A stretch of DNA of 64,000 nt from Bog-473 sp963738135 (GTDB taxonomy: Bacteria; Actinomycetota; Acidimicrobiia; Acidimicrobiales; RAAP-2). The notes beneath the pieces were generated by a model, which worked only from the letters and a program-made list of their open reading frames with translations, searched no databases and was not told the origin of the DNA. Position numbers and translations under genes: made by a program. This document shows, in pieces, positions 53,050 to 62,532 of this stretch. Each line of letters starts with the position of its first letter. Within the stretch, counting starts at the first letter, position 1. Where the stretch lies: the NCBI GenBank assembly GCA_963738135.1, contig CAVTVK010000004.1:372001-436000 (forward strand), written 5' to 3'.

Positions 53050-54075
53050 ATGCACAAATACCCTTGGCGCAAGATGCGTTGGTTCGTCGCCGGTGCAGCA
53101 GTCGTGGCAGTCGCGGCACCCGCAGCTGCATTCGCCTCGTCGAGCGGATTACCGACGTTCACACTTACCTCTGGCGGCAGCGGCACCGTTGCTTGCCCGA
53201 ACGATCAGCAGCTGTCGAACTCGAGCGTTGACCAGTCTTCGGAGACGGTGAGCTGTTCTGATGGCGGGAGCACGACCACCACGACGACGGACCCGAGTTC
53301 CACGACGACTCAGCCGACCACCACGACCACTCTTCCGCCGACAACGACGACCACGATCTCCACACCTGCATCGGGCGGCAACTGCGCAAACCCCTCCTTC
53401 TCAAGCTCTGAAGCAACTGGGACTGACAACATCGACCCCGGCGACGGTGGCTTTTGGTGGGTGGACAACGACGCCTGGTCGGGATCGCACGGCCCTCAGA
53501 CCATCAACGTCTGCAATCAGTCTTCCTGGTACGCCACGTCGAACCAGCCCAATGTCCAGGGCCAGGTCGAGACCTATCCCAACACCGAGTACGACATTGG
53601 TGGGCGCAACAACGGAGTTCCGACAAGGCCGATCAGTGGCTATCCAGCTGGCTCGATCACGTCCACGTTCTCAGAGGTGTATCCCTCGGGCGGCGGATGG
53701 GATGCGTCCTACGACCTGTGGACGGACACTTGGGAAAACGAGACCATGGTCTGGAATCAGTGGGCCGGGGACAACGCGTTTTGGCCTAGCCAGGCCAAGA
53801 CACCAGTGACGATTGACGGAGTGGGGTACACGTTCTTGGCCAATGGCCACAACTGCAGCGCTGCGGTTGAGTCCACCTGTGAGTACATGTTCTTCCGTGA
53901 CACCCAGGTCACCTCGGGATCGGTAGACCTCGCAGCAATCCTCCAGTGGGAAGTTGCCAACGGGTATGCCAAGGCCAGCGATGTTCCGACACAGCTGGAG
54001 TACGGCGTCGAAATCAGTTACACGAACGGGCCTGAGACGTTCCCGATGACCGGCCTGACATTCAGCGTGTCTTGA
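53050..54075 (+). CDS. Secreted glycoside hydrolase, family 12-like
   Basis: 341 residues: signal peptide (MRWFVAGAAVVAVAAPAAAFA), a short cysteine-containing segment, a 35-residue Ser/Thr/Pro linker, and a C-terminal domain of about 225 residues like GH12 beta-1,4-glucanases. Evidence for GH12: an NVCNQSSWYATSNQPN strand, TSTFSEVYPSGG, and the DLWTDTWENETMVWNQW segment, where a glutamate is at the place of the GH12 nucleophile. A C-terminal LEYGVEISYTNGPETF could supply the acid/base. It would hydrolyse cellulose or xyloglucan outside the cell. Assignment to GH12 is by motif only. Confidence 0.72.
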   Translation: MHKYPWRKMRWFVAGAAVVAVAAPAAAFASSSGLPTFTLTSGGSGTVACPNDQQLSNSSVDQSSETVSCSDGGSTTTTTTDPSSTTTQPTTTTTLPPTTTTTISTPASGGNCANPSFSSSEATGTDNIDPGDGGFWWVDNDAWSGSHGPQTINVCNQSSWYATSNQPNVQGQVETYPNTEYDIGGRNNGVPTRPISGYPAGSITSTFSEVYPSGGGWDASYDLWTDTWENETMVWNQWAGDNAFWPSQAKTPVTIDGVGYTFLANGHNCSAAVESTCEYMFFRDTQVTSGSVDLAAILQWEVANGYAKASDVPTQLEYGVEISYTNGPETFPMTGLTFSVS

Positions 54076-54450
54076 CCTCTTCCTCGGCCTCCGATGGCCA
54101 CAGCGACTTGTCCGAGAGCTACGAACACGCACGCCCGGCCGAATCGGGATCTCGACTGGCGAGGCCTGGGGAAGGCCAGCACCAGGCGCAGTCCGCTCCT
54201 CGCCATGACCCACGCCAGTCCGGCCCGCAGCCGCCGCCCTTCGATCCGCCAGCGTCGCCGCTGACGTGCGGGTGTCGGCTTCTCCTGCGAATGACACCCT
54301 GGCCCAGGTGGGTATCAATCAGCAACAGACTTCAGTAAGAACGGCTCGCTCCGCAGTACCCTACGCCATGCAATTCGTTTCTCGAGGCAAGTCGGTTGCC
54401 GAGGCCCTCGGCGTCTTTTCGGATACTCCACGTGATCAGAGGCCCGGCAC
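54076..54450. other. Intergenic, no gene recognised
   Basis: About 375 nt between two secreted-protein genes on the same strand. Reading frames on both strands lack start signals and domains. It must hold the promoter of the hydrolase if that gene is transcribed alone. Confidence 0.45.
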
Positions 54451-55815
54451 GTGAGGGGCCAGAAATGGCTGGTTCCAATCAGCGTGCTGCTGTGCGGGTC
54501 GGTCTTGACGGCCTTGGTCGGAGTTGGCGCGGCGGGAGGCGGCACCCCGACGGTGGAGGCAAAGTACCCGGTCGGAGTTGTGACAGACACCTTCGTTGAC
54601 ACACACCGCGCGACGCCGGCCTGGAGCGGAAGCCCAGAGTTGCCAACGCGGACCCTCGTGACGACGATCCTCTATCCGTCCACCGGTCCCGCCGGCGCCG
54701 AACCGACACCGGGTGCGGCACCGGACAAGGCTGCTGGGCCCTACCCCCTGATTGTCTTCGCCCACGGTCTCGGCGGGACCCCTCAGGGCTACATGAACTT
54801 GCTCGCCGCTTGGGCTTCGCAGGGATTCGTCGTGGCGGCGCCCCTATTTCCGCTGTCGAACGGCAATGTTCCTGGTGGCCCCGACGCAGGCGATGTGGTG
54901 AACCAGCCCAAGGACATGAGTGACGTAATCGACTCCGTGCTCTCCGACTCGCTCCTTCCTACTGGGACCCTGTCGGGTTTGGTCAACTCCCAGGAGATCG
55001 GCGCCGCGGGACACTCCAACGGAGCGGTCTCCACGCTCGGCCTGGTGGCGAACACCTGCTGCCTGGACTCCAGGGTGAAGGCGGCGGTCGTGATGGCCGG
55101 TACCACCGAGGGGTTTCCTCCCGGTCACTACGACTTCTCGAAAGCGCCGCCGCTCCTCATTGTCCATGGCACGGCGGACCAACTGATCCCGTATCGGAGC
55201 GCTCCGCTGATTTACAACGAGGCGCGGGGACCGAAGGGCCTTCTCACTCTCGTGAGTGGCTCCCATGACGCAGCGGGTGGGCAGGACCCACGAACAGCAC
55301 CGACGGTGATCCACACCACGACCGACTTCTTCAAGACCTACCTCGCCGGCAATCGGCAGACCAGCTCTCACCTGGCCAAAGATGGACGGAGTCCGGTCAC
55401 GAAGATGACATTGGACCTTGCACGGGGGTCGCATGGAGTGGCCATTGCAGTCCCTCCGGTCCCTGTGGTCCACCTCAAGGCGGCAGTGTCACCGAACCAC
55501 AACCTCACGAATGGCGAAGCAGTGACCGTCCGGTGGAGCGGCTATACCGCCGGCAAGGTCATCAACATTCTCGAATGCGCGCACGTCGACATTTCAAGCG
55601 GCAGTTCGGCGGGTTGTACCTTCGCCAACGCGGGTTTACTTCATCCCGATCCCACAGGCCATGGGCATTTCACGATGCACATCACCACTGGAAAGGTCGG
55701 TGACGGGATCTGTGACTCGACTCACCCGTGTTTCATCGCAGTCAACGACGCCAGCTCCCTGAGTGCCGCTGGCACAAAGGTTCTTTCGATCTCGTTTGCT
55801 CCTGCCAAATCCTAA
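54451..55815 (+). CDS. Secreted alpha/beta hydrolase with C-terminal neocarzinostatin-like domain
   Basis: 454 residues starting GTG: signal peptide (VPISVLLCGSVLTALVGVGAAGG), an alpha/beta hydrolase core with YPLIVFAHGLGGTPQGY (oxyanion region), the nucleophile in AAGHSNGAVS, the acid in LLIVHGTADQLIPY and the histidine in LVSGSHDAAGG; then, from about residue 340, a beta domain starting VSPNHNLTNGEAVTVRWSGY with two cysteine pairs, resembling the neocarzinostatin apoprotein fold. The core resembles secreted polyester/lipid esterases. The fused domain may bind a hydrophobic ligand or the polymer surface. Confidence 0.82.
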   Translation: MRGQKWLVPISVLLCGSVLTALVGVGAAGGGTPTVEAKYPVGVVTDTFVDTHRATPAWSGSPELPTRTLVTTILYPSTGPAGAEPTPGAAPDKAAGPYPLIVFAHGLGGTPQGYMNLLAAWASQGFVVAAPLFPLSNGNVPGGPDAGDVVNQPKDMSDVIDSVLSDSLLPTGTLSGLVNSQEIGAAGHSNGAVSTLGLVANTCCLDSRVKAAVVMAGTTEGFPPGHYDFSKAPPLLIVHGTADQLIPYRSAPLIYNEARGPKGLLTLVSGSHDAAGGQDPRTAPTVIHTTTDFFKTYLAGNRQTSSHLAKDGRSPVTKMTLDLARGSHGVAIAVPPVPVVHLKAAVSPNHNLTNGEAVTVRWSGYTAGKVINILECAHVDISSGSSAGCTFANAGLLHPDPTGHGHFTMHITTGKVGDGICDSTHPCFIAVNDASSLSAAGTKVLSISFAPAKS

Positions 55816-55921
55816 CGCACCCACTCGGGACGTCGACGGGCGAGTCCGGAGGATGCTCTGGGATCACGTCGTCGACCACCGCAACGAGTGCTGAAGACGC
55901 GTCCACCCCTACGATGACGAC

Positions 55922-56587
55922 ATGTCAGAAGCGATCCAGTTCTCGTTCGACCCACGGTGCCCCTGGTGCTACCAAACCTCGCGCTGGGCTCTGCGGCTTC
56001 AGGAATTGGAGAGGCTCGAGCTCCAATGGGGGGTCTTCTGCCTCGAGTTGAACAACTTCGAAGGTGACTACGACGCCTTCGATCCGTGTCGTTCGAAGTC
56101 GGCTCCCGCGTTGCGCACGAGTGTCCTGGTGCGAGAGACCGAGGGCCATCGGGCCTGTGGCAGCTTCTACGCGGCGATCGGTCGACGGTACTTCTACGAA
56201 CTCGAAGATCTGTCACTCCCTACCACTATCCGCGCTGCGCTCAGTGAGATCGGTCTCGACCCCGACCTCTACGAGCGGGCCGTGGGCGACGATGCCTCGT
56301 GGCAGACCGTTCGGACTGAGCACGAGACGTTAGTGGAGGAGACGGGGGCGTTCGGGGTACCGACCCTCCGCCTCGACAGCGGTCGAGGTCCCTCCATGTT
56401 CGGCCCGGTCATCAGGGAAGTGCCGTCAGACGATGAAGCGATCGAGTTGCTCAATCACACTGTGTGGCTGATGCGAAGTGCGAACTTCTATGAGCTCAAG
56501 GGCGGTCGGCCCGAACTGCCAGAACTTCCCTACATCGCCAAGGCCCTCGCCGAGCGCGCCGGGGCATCGGGATCTGCCCGCAGCTGA
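55922..56587 (+). CDS. DsbA-family oxidoreductase (CPWC), mycothiol-linked type
   Basis: 221 residues. FSFDPRCPWCYQTSRWALRL carries the CPWC active site at the N-terminus, the middle is a helical insert, and FGVPTLRLDSGRGPSMFGPVI provides the cis-proline region. This is the form of cytosolic actinobacterial DsbA-like proteins such as the mycothiol-dependent nitroreductase Rv2466c. Converges with the SnoaL-like gene at 56627. Probably a thiol-disulfide oxidoreductase using mycothiol. Confidence 0.86.
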   Translation: MSEAIQFSFDPRCPWCYQTSRWALRLQELERLELQWGVFCLELNNFEGDYDAFDPCRSKSAPALRTSVLVRETEGHRACGSFYAAIGRRYFYELEDLSLPTTIRAALSEIGLDPDLYERAVGDDASWQTVRTEHETLVEETGAFGVPTLRLDSGRGPSMFGPVIREVPSDDEAIELLNHTVWLMRSANFYELKGGRPELPELPYIAKALAERAGASGSARS

Positions 56588-56626
56588 GGTCTTTCCTGTC
56601 GGGGAGGTGTCCAGCCCTCGACGACG

Positions 56627-57130
56627 TCAGGATCCGGACTCGAACACCTGGCCGAGAACTTCATGCGGTCTGGGCGAACCGTCAATGACGCGGTTCACCC
56701 GCCTGGTCAGCCTCCATCCGGCAGGTGTCCGGCGGCACTCCCAATGGTTGGCCGACACGCGCCAGACCCGATGTTCGTGCTCGCCATGAAGAAATACCTG
56801 CGAGTAAGTGATCACGACCGCTGTGTCACCCTCGATCGTGACGACTGGTGCACTCTGCACGTGAGCGCACCCCTGACGGATGAGTGCTTGCTGTCCCTCG
56901 CTCTCGACCATGGCCGACACGCCGGCTGGACCCTCGAGGAGGGAGAGGTCCGACTCGAGAACCCCGTCTTCGTCGAAGAGTGCAGCAGCCTCGGCACTCC
57001 TGCCGGTGTCGACGGCCGGACCCCAGCTGCAGACGAGCCGCAAGAGGGCCACGTGGTCCTCAAGATGCCGGAGCCTCGCCTCGAGATCCTCCAACTTGGC
57101 CGACAGCGCGACAGCGTTCTGCACATCCAT
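56627..57130 (-). CDS. SnoaL-like (NTF2-fold) protein
   Basis: 167 residues: a coiled N-terminal helix (ALSAKLEDLEARLRHLEDHVALLRLV), then YTSFD-type region replaced by SWGPAVDTGRSAEAAALFDEDGVLE, and strands ending WRVSANHWECRRTPAGWRLTRRVNRVIDG. The family includes dehydratases and steroid isomerases; function here is open. Follows the DinB-like gene by 20 nt on the same strand, so co-transcribed. Confidence 0.83.
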   Translation of the reverse strand: MDVQNAVALSAKLEDLEARLRHLEDHVALLRLVCSWGPAVDTGRSAEAAALFDEDGVLESDLSLLEGPAGVSAMVESEGQQALIRQGCAHVQSAPVVTIEGDTAVVITYSQVFLHGEHEHRVWRVSANHWECRRTPAGWRLTRRVNRVIDGSPRPHEVLGQVFESGS

Positions 57131-57150
57131 GGCTCGCTCCGTCCGACTGC

Positions 57151-57771
57151 TCAATTCAGCTGTGGTGCCAACGTGCCGTTGGCGTCGAGGAGGTGGTGGC
57201 GCGCCTCGTGCGCCGCATAGCTCGCCAGTCCGGCCACCGTGAACTCGAAGACCCCGTCTGATCCTCCATCCCGGATCATCGTGCGCGACCAGTCGTCGGG
57301 TTGCAGCTCCTCGAGAATGTCGGCCAACCGATTCGCCTGCGTGTGGAGGTCCTCCGCGAGCTGGTCGGCCTCGAGTTGGTTGTAGCCCGCCCACGCCGCT
57401 TCATTGGGATTGAATTGCGGGAAGACGGGATTCTCCTCGCGCACCATGAGGAGGATGCGGTCGCCGTACACACGCTGGATGTCACGAACGTGTGCGCCGT
57501 ACTGCAAGGGGGAGAAAATGCCGGGCCCTGGGCAAGTCCGGAGATACCGTTCGTCCGCGCTCGTCAGGAAGGCCCGCCAGGCTCCAGCCGCTTCGAGAAG
57601 CGCGTTGCCAAGCTGAGCGTGGTCGATGGAGGACGCGTCCTCGCCACACTGGGGGCAGCGCTCCGTCTGGGCGCGGGCCCACTGCCAGCCCTCACCCCGC
57701 TCGCGGCGGTAGTCGTCGAGCGACTTCTGAGGCGGCATTTCAGTCGAGCGATCGTTTGGCGTCGAGTTCAT
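57151..57771 (-). CDS. DinB-superfamily (four-helix, thiol-transferase-like) protein
   Basis: 206 residues of the DinB/YfiT-like metalloenzyme superfamily (not related to DNA polymerase IV). The metal histidines fit H-x3-D...H: PLQYGAHVRDIQRVYGDRI and a late SYAAHEARHHLLD. An N-terminal CPQCG pair is unusual and could bind a metal. Such proteins transfer mycothiol or bacillithiol to substrates. ATG 57771 was chosen, with GGAGG very close upstream; the preceding GTG is also possible. Confidence 0.82.
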   Translation of the reverse strand: MNSTPNDRSTEMPPQKSLDDYRRERGEGWQWARAQTERCPQCGEDASSIDHAQLGNALLEAAGAWRAFLTSADERYLRTCPGPGIFSPLQYGAHVRDIQRVYGDRILLMVREENPVFPQFNPNEAAWAGYNQLEADQLAEDLHTQANRLADILEELQPDDWSRTMIRDGGSDGVFEFTVAGLASYAAHEARHHLLDANGTLAPQLN

Positions 57772-58166
57772 CACCTCCAGTATTCCCCTCGGACCGCCCG
57801 CGCGCTGACGCTCAGCTGGGCATGCCCGGAGATCTGGGGATCGTCGACACCATGATCGGTTTCCTCATCGCGGCACGAGGGCTCGTCCCGTTGGTCGGCC
57901 GTACGTAGCAGGCCGAGCTCCGTGTCTTGCTCAGTGTCGTTGCTTCCGTCCAAGAGTCCCTTACACACGGACCTTGCTAGGTGGGTCGAGACGTTCGGGG
58001 TCGGGGAGTACGCCTACAGCGGTGATTCGGCAACCTACCTGGGGTGACGGGATCCGTTGTTCCGCTCCGGCGAGGCAGACAGTTCCGACCGCCTGACTCC
58101 GGTCTCGTGGGATTTCTGAGGGATCGAACTGAACGTGAGAGGCACGCTGCGATAGAACGGCGAACC
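57772..58166. other. Intergenic, no gene recognised
   Basis: About 395 nt between the DinB-like gene and the end of ftsH, both leftward. No reading frame with domain or start signal and no tRNA-like fold was seen. Confidence 0.45.
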
Positions 58167-60111
58167 TCAACGATCTGGCATCGCCTTCGAGGGCGACGCC
58201 ACCGCGGCAACGGGCTCGCGGCCGCCCGCCTGACCTCGGATCCGATCGACGATCTCGCTGAGGTCGTCTCCCGAGATCGTCTCCTTCTCGAGGAGAGCGG
58301 CGATGACGGCGTCGAGTGCGGCTCGGTTGTTGGAGAGCAGCACCCGAGCCCTGTCCTCGGCTTCGCCGAGCAAGCGGCTCACTTCTTGATCGATGACCTC
58401 CTGGGTGCCCTCGGCATAGGGTCGCTCCTGGGCGAACACGGGCCCGGCCTGTCCGTTGAGCTGCTCGGACCCGTAGCCAATGGGCCCGAGCCGCGGGGAC
58501 AGGCCCCACTCGGTCACCATTTTGATGGCCAGCTGGGTGGCACTGGCGAGGTCGTTGGCGGCGCCGGTCGAGGCTTCACCGATGACGAGGTTCTCCGAGG
58601 CGCGCCCGCCCAGGCGCACAGCGAGAGAATCGAGCAGATAGCTCTCCGAATAGAGGTGTCGCTCGTCGACCGGGAGCTGCTCGGTGACACCGAGGGCCCG
58701 GCCGGCGGGCAGGATCGTGATCTTGGCCACCGGGTCGGCGTGCTCTGAGAGAAAGGCAACGAGCGCGTGCCCTGATTCGTGGATGGCCACGGACTGCTTC
58801 TCTTCGGGGAGAAGCGCATTGGACCCGTCGCGGCGCCCGAGCAGGACGCGATCCCTCGCCTCGTCGATGTCGGCGGCGTAGATGGTGTCGCGGTTGTCGC
58901 GGATGGCCACGATGGCCGCCTCGTTGATCAGATTGGCCAGGTCCGCTCCGGAGAACCCCGGCGTGGCCCTGGCGACGGCGTTGAAGTCGACGTCGGGGGC
59001 CAGGTGCTTGCCCTTGACGTGGACGGCCAAGATGGCGGCCCGCTCGGCCTGATTGGGCAGCGGGATCTCCACCTCACGATCGAAGCGACCAGGGCGCAAC
59101 AACGCGGGGTCGAGGATCTCGGGGCGGTTGGTGGCGGCCATGACCACCACCCCGGTGGTGGGGTCGAAGCCGTCCATCTCGGCCAGAAGCTGGTTGAGGG
59201 TCTGCTCGCGTTCGTCGTTGGAACCGAAGGCCGAGCCGCCCCGGCGCTGGCCGATGGCGTCGATCTCGTCGATGAAGATGATGGAAGGGGCCCGCTTGCG
59301 GGCATCGGCGAAGAGGTCTCTCACCCGTGATGCCCCGACGCCGACGAACAGCTCGACGAAGCTCGACCCGGTGAGGGCGAGGAAGGGCACGCCCGCCTCG
59401 CCGGCCACGGCCCGGGCCATTAGCGTCTTGCCCGTTCCCGGTGGACCGACCATCAAGACCCCGCGGTGGACCGACGGCGCCCGCGCGGGCGTAACGATCG
59501 GGATGGCTCAAGAAGTCGACGACTTCTGACACCTCACGTTTGGAGCCCTCGTACCCGGCGATGTCGCTGAAGCGGGTCGCGGGCTTCTCCTCGTCATAGA
59601 CCTTGGCCTTGGACCCTCCGATGCCCATGATCCCTCTGGAGAGCTGCTTGGAGTTCCTGCGCCCGATCCAGATGAAAAAGGCGACGAAGAGCACCAGGGG
59701 AAGGAAGGAGAGCAGGTCGGTCAAAAGCGCTGAGCCAGCGCCGACGCCGGTGACGTTGACGTGATGGGCTTTGAGCGTCGGGGCCAGTTGCTGGTCGTCG
59801 ATGGCTGTCGGGATCTGGCTCGTGTAGTGGTCGCCCCCCTTGAGCGTGCCGGTGATGGCGCCGCCCGGGTTGACCGAGGCCGTGCTCACATGGCCCGAGG
59901 TGACCTCGGACAAGAACTTCGAATAGGTGAAGCTCTTGGTCGTCGTACTCGTCATGTGGGGAATCAAGAACAGCAGCAGCGTGATGAGGATCCCCGCCGG
60001 CAGGATCCACATGCGCCAGCGCGGCGGCGGAGGCGCAGCAGGCGCCGGGGGTCGATCGTTGGGCGGGCCCGGCTTCGCCGTCCCCGTGAGGTGCCGAATC
60101 GTGTGCGCCAT
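58167..60111 (-). CDS. ftsH: ATP-dependent zinc metalloprotease FtsH, frameshifted
   Basis: About 645 residues. Short N-terminal region, a first membrane helix (MWILPAGILITLLLFLIP), the extracytoplasmic domain (SFTYSKFLSEVTSGHV), a second helix (LLSFLPLVLFVAFFIWI), then the AAA+ ATPase with GPPGTGKT (Walker A), IIFIDEIDAIG (Walker B), ATNRPEILDPALLRPGRFDR (SRH), and the M41 protease with HESGH and the third zinc ligand in the STGAANDLASAT region. It degrades membrane and regulatory proteins. One frame change near 59470, between FLSHPDRYARAGA and MMVGPPGTGKT. Its SD (AAAGGGGG) lies inside a small hairpin. Confidence 0.9.
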
Positions 60112-60114
60112 CAA

Positions 60115-60128
60115 GACCCCCTTTGGGG
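60115..60128. promoter_or_regulatory. Hairpin over the ftsH ribosome-binding site
   Basis: ACCCCCTTTGGGGT forms a 5-bp stem immediately upstream of the ftsH ATG; read leftward, the SD AAAGGGGG is one arm. It could lower translation and melt on warming. Confidence 0.35.
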
Positions 60129-60243
60129 TTCACTCTTGCACTTACAGAGAAATATTGCCCGATTCAGAGTTGGGCCCAAGATCGTCCAAGGTGCAGCTGA
60201 AGGCGTTTTGGTCTGATTTCTGCGGCATCCCGCAGGCGAGGGG

Positions 60244-60747
60244 TCAAACCACTTCGCATACCCCGGCCACAGTGTCCTCGATCTTGGCGTCCAGTCGCTC
60301 TCCGATGGCAGTTAGACCACGACGGTCCAAGGAGGCGAACAGGCTCGAAGGAAGCATGTAGGAGACGTGCACGCCACTTTGGTCCTCATAGATGGCCGCT
60401 TGAAACGGGGCGAACAGCGAGCCGTTGCGCACGCTGCCGATGACCTCGGCTGCAATCAGTGGGTTCCCGACGAGGTACTGCGTCGCATGCAAGTCGCTGC
60501 CGCGCAGGCTCATGAGCGCCCCTTGGTCGAGTCGGGAGACGGCCAGGAACCCTGAGGAACCGAGTGTCGGCGTGATGGCGGCTTCCACTTCTGACCATGC
60601 TGCCTGCGAGCTCACAAGGGCGACCGTGACGCTCGGGTCGAGCAATGGGATCCGCTCGTCGAAGCGAGTTCTCGTCGATTCGAAATCGGACCGGCTATTG
60701 AAGGTAACCACCGAAAGATCAATGCGCTTACTGACTCTCGTCCTCAT
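60244..60747 (-). CDS. DUF302 family protein
   Basis: 167 residues. The family's hallmark is present: LYQATQYLVGNP-like segment (DLHATQYLVGNPLIAAEVIG), then LFAPFQAAIYEDQSGVHVSY and a C-terminal LDAKIEDTVAGVCEV. An N-terminal region rich in charged residues (RIDLSVVTFNSRSDFE) includes the first strand. Function of DUF302 is unknown, often linked to redox or metal stress. ATG 60747 was chosen, with AAAGGGA upstream. Confidence 0.84.
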   Translation of the reverse strand: MRTRVSKRIDLSVVTFNSRSDFESTRTRFDERIPLLDPSVTVALVSSQAAWSEVEAAITPTLGSSGFLAVSRLDQGALMSLRGSDLHATQYLVGNPLIAAEVIGSVRNGSLFAPFQAAIYEDQSGVHVSYMLPSSLFASLDRRGLTAIGERLDAKIEDTVAGVCEVV

Positions 60748-60824
60748 CGTGGATCCCTTTACCGTCCGGTGCCGGTCAGGAAGGATCGTCTCTTTAGTGG
60801 ACCCTGATAGGTACGCAGAGGACT

Positions 60825-61637
60825 TCACGATCTGGCCTCGACGATGGCCTGCACCGCGCGGAGCCGACCGCTGGAAAGGCCGCGAACGAGGTTGTTCGCC
60901 TTTTCGACAAAGTTGTCGACGAATATGTGCAATCCGAGCGTGCCCGGAGGAACGGACAGGAGGATCTCCATGATCGTTGCCGCTTCCTCGGTCCTGTCAT
61001 TCCAGTGGGTAACTGCGAAGCCGGCAGATTCGATCGTGGCCCGCAGCTGGTCACCGGAGGTGAGGTAGCTCAGCGCTGGCTGATCAGCCCACGGAAGCGG
61101 GAAGGTGAGCTGGCCCGGCGTGCCAGCGAGGATGTCCCAGATGGCAAGCCGCCCTCGTGGTCGCAGCACGCGACGGGCCTCGTCGTACAGGCGGGTCTTG
61201 TCGGCCACGTTCATCTGGACGTGTTGGCTCATCACAACGGTGAAACTGGCCGGGGGAAACGGCAGATTCGTGACATCACCGTGATGCACCGAGATGCGGG
61301 CGTCCAACCCAACCAGCTCGTTGAGCCAACGTGACGTGTTGCAGTACTCCTGAGTGAGATCGACGGCCGTGACCCGGCAGCCAAATTGGTCGGCGAGATA
61401 GCGGGCAGTGCCACCAACGCCGCTACCGGCGTCGAGCACCTCGTCGTTGCGCTCGATCCCAGAAAGCTCGGCGAGTTGGCTGGTCGCGATTCGACCCATG
61501 GTGTGAAAATCTTCGAGGGGTGCGAGATCCCCACGCTGCAGCTCGTTGAGGTCCAGGCCGGCGGCCACAAGGGCTTCCTCTATGTGGCGCTTGGAAAGGC
61601 CGGTTGCGTACTGTCGTTCGAGGATGGTCACTGGCAT
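60825..61637 (-). CDS. Class I SAM-dependent methyltransferase
   Basis: 270 residues: FHTMGRIATSQLAELSGI, motif I VLDAGSGVGGTARYLADQFG, VTAVDLTQEYC, VHHGDVTNLPFPPASF (motifs II/III), and VLRPRGRLAIWDILAG. Similar to UbiE/sarcosine-type and sterol methyltransferases. ATG overlaps the end of the alpha/beta hydrolase gene by 10 nt, so it is translated together with that gene and the HxlR regulator. Confidence 0.88.
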   Translation of the reverse strand: MPVTILERQYATGLSKRHIEEALVAAGLDLNELQRGDLAPLEDFHTMGRIATSQLAELSGIERNDEVLDAGSGVGGTARYLADQFGCRVTAVDLTQEYCNTSRWLNELVGLDARISVHHGDVTNLPFPPASFTVVMSQHVQMNVADKTRLYDEARRVLRPRGRLAIWDILAGTPGQLTFPLPWADQPALSYLTSGDQLRATIESAGFAVTHWNDRTEEAATIMEILLSVPPGTLGLHIFVDNFVEKANNLVRGLSSGRLRAVQAIVEARS

Positions 61638-62518
61638 TGCGTACTCGCAACTTCGGCCAGGAGATCTGCCACGACCTGGGGTTGATCGTGCTGCGGCCAG
61701 TGCGAAGCGTCGGGCACGATCTGAAGTGACGGGTGGGTGAACAGGCCGGCGATCTCGCGTGCCAGAGACTGGTGCAAGTAACGATCCGATCCACCAAAGA
61801 TGATCGAGACAGGAACCTCCAAATCAGCGAGTGCACCGCTGTCGACAAGCTTGTCCTGCTCGCTCAGCGACTCGAACAGACGGGCCGTCCAGGCGCGAAT
61901 AGCCGCAAGGGCGTCAGGTTGATCCGCGTTGCCGAAGAACTGCGGCAGGATTGATCGCACAGCGACACCCTGCGGGTCGAGGGCGTCCATGCCCCACTGA
62001 TCGGCAGTGAACTGCAGCAGCCAGAGACGCTGCGCGTCGTCATTGATCATCGCGTCGGCAAGCTGAATCAGATCCGGGTCGGCAAGGAGTCGGATCATCT
62101 CTGGAAGCTCAAGTGCAGGCAAGTGACCGAAGATCGTGTTGAGGAGCACGAGATGGGTGACCCGTTGTGGGTGTGCGACAGCGAACGCGACAGCGTCGGG
62201 CCCAGAGGCGTCGTGGCCGACCAGTATCGCTCGCTCTATGCCGAGTTGGTCGAGCAGAGCTTCCAGTTCGGAGACATGCTCTTTCAAGGAGAATCCCCCG
62301 AGCTCGGAGCGATCGGATCGACCGTAGCCGGACCAATCGAAGGCGACCGCGCGTCTCGGGCTCAGCAACGGCAAGAGCCTCTCGTAGATGTTGTGATCGT
62401 CAGGGAACCCGTGCATGAGGATGATCGGCGGATCATCACCAGCGATCTCGCGTACGAAGAGAGAGCCGATCGGCGTCTCGACGAGGCGATCACGAGGGGC
62501 CAGCGCTGTCTCAGTCAT
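61628..62518 (-). CDS. Alpha/beta hydrolase, dehalogenase-like nucleophile (Asp)
   Basis: 296 residues: IILMHGFPDDHNIYERLLP (oxyanion region), VAFDWSGYGRSD, and the nucleophile elbow AILVGHDASGPDAVAF. The residue at the usual Ser place is Asp (GHDAS), as in haloalkane and fluoroacetate dehalogenases; a later acid and a C-terminal His (VPDASHWPQHD) complete the triad. Reaction therefore may be hydrolysis of a C-halogen bond or an epoxide rather than of an ester. First gene after HxlR, 14 nt downstream, and overlapping the methyltransferase. Confidence 0.85.
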   Translation of the reverse strand: MTETALAPRDRLVETPIGSLFVREIAGDDPPIILMHGFPDDHNIYERLLPLLSPRRAVAFDWSGYGRSDRSELGGFSLKEHVSELEALLDQLGIERAILVGHDASGPDAVAFAVAHPQRVTHLVLLNTIFGHLPALELPEMIRLLADPDLIQLADAMINDDAQRLWLLQFTADQWGMDALDPQGVAVRSILPQFFGNADQPDALAAIRAWTARLFESLSEQDKLVDSGALADLEVPVSIIFGGSDRYLHQSLAREIAGLFTHPSLQIVPDASHWPQHDQPQVVADLLAEVASTQCQ

Positions 62519-62532
62519 GGGAGTGTGTCCTT

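Noticed and set aside
57775..58166. Possible tRNA or small RNA in the gap
   Set aside because: No T-loop consensus or cloverleaf pairing was found by eye.
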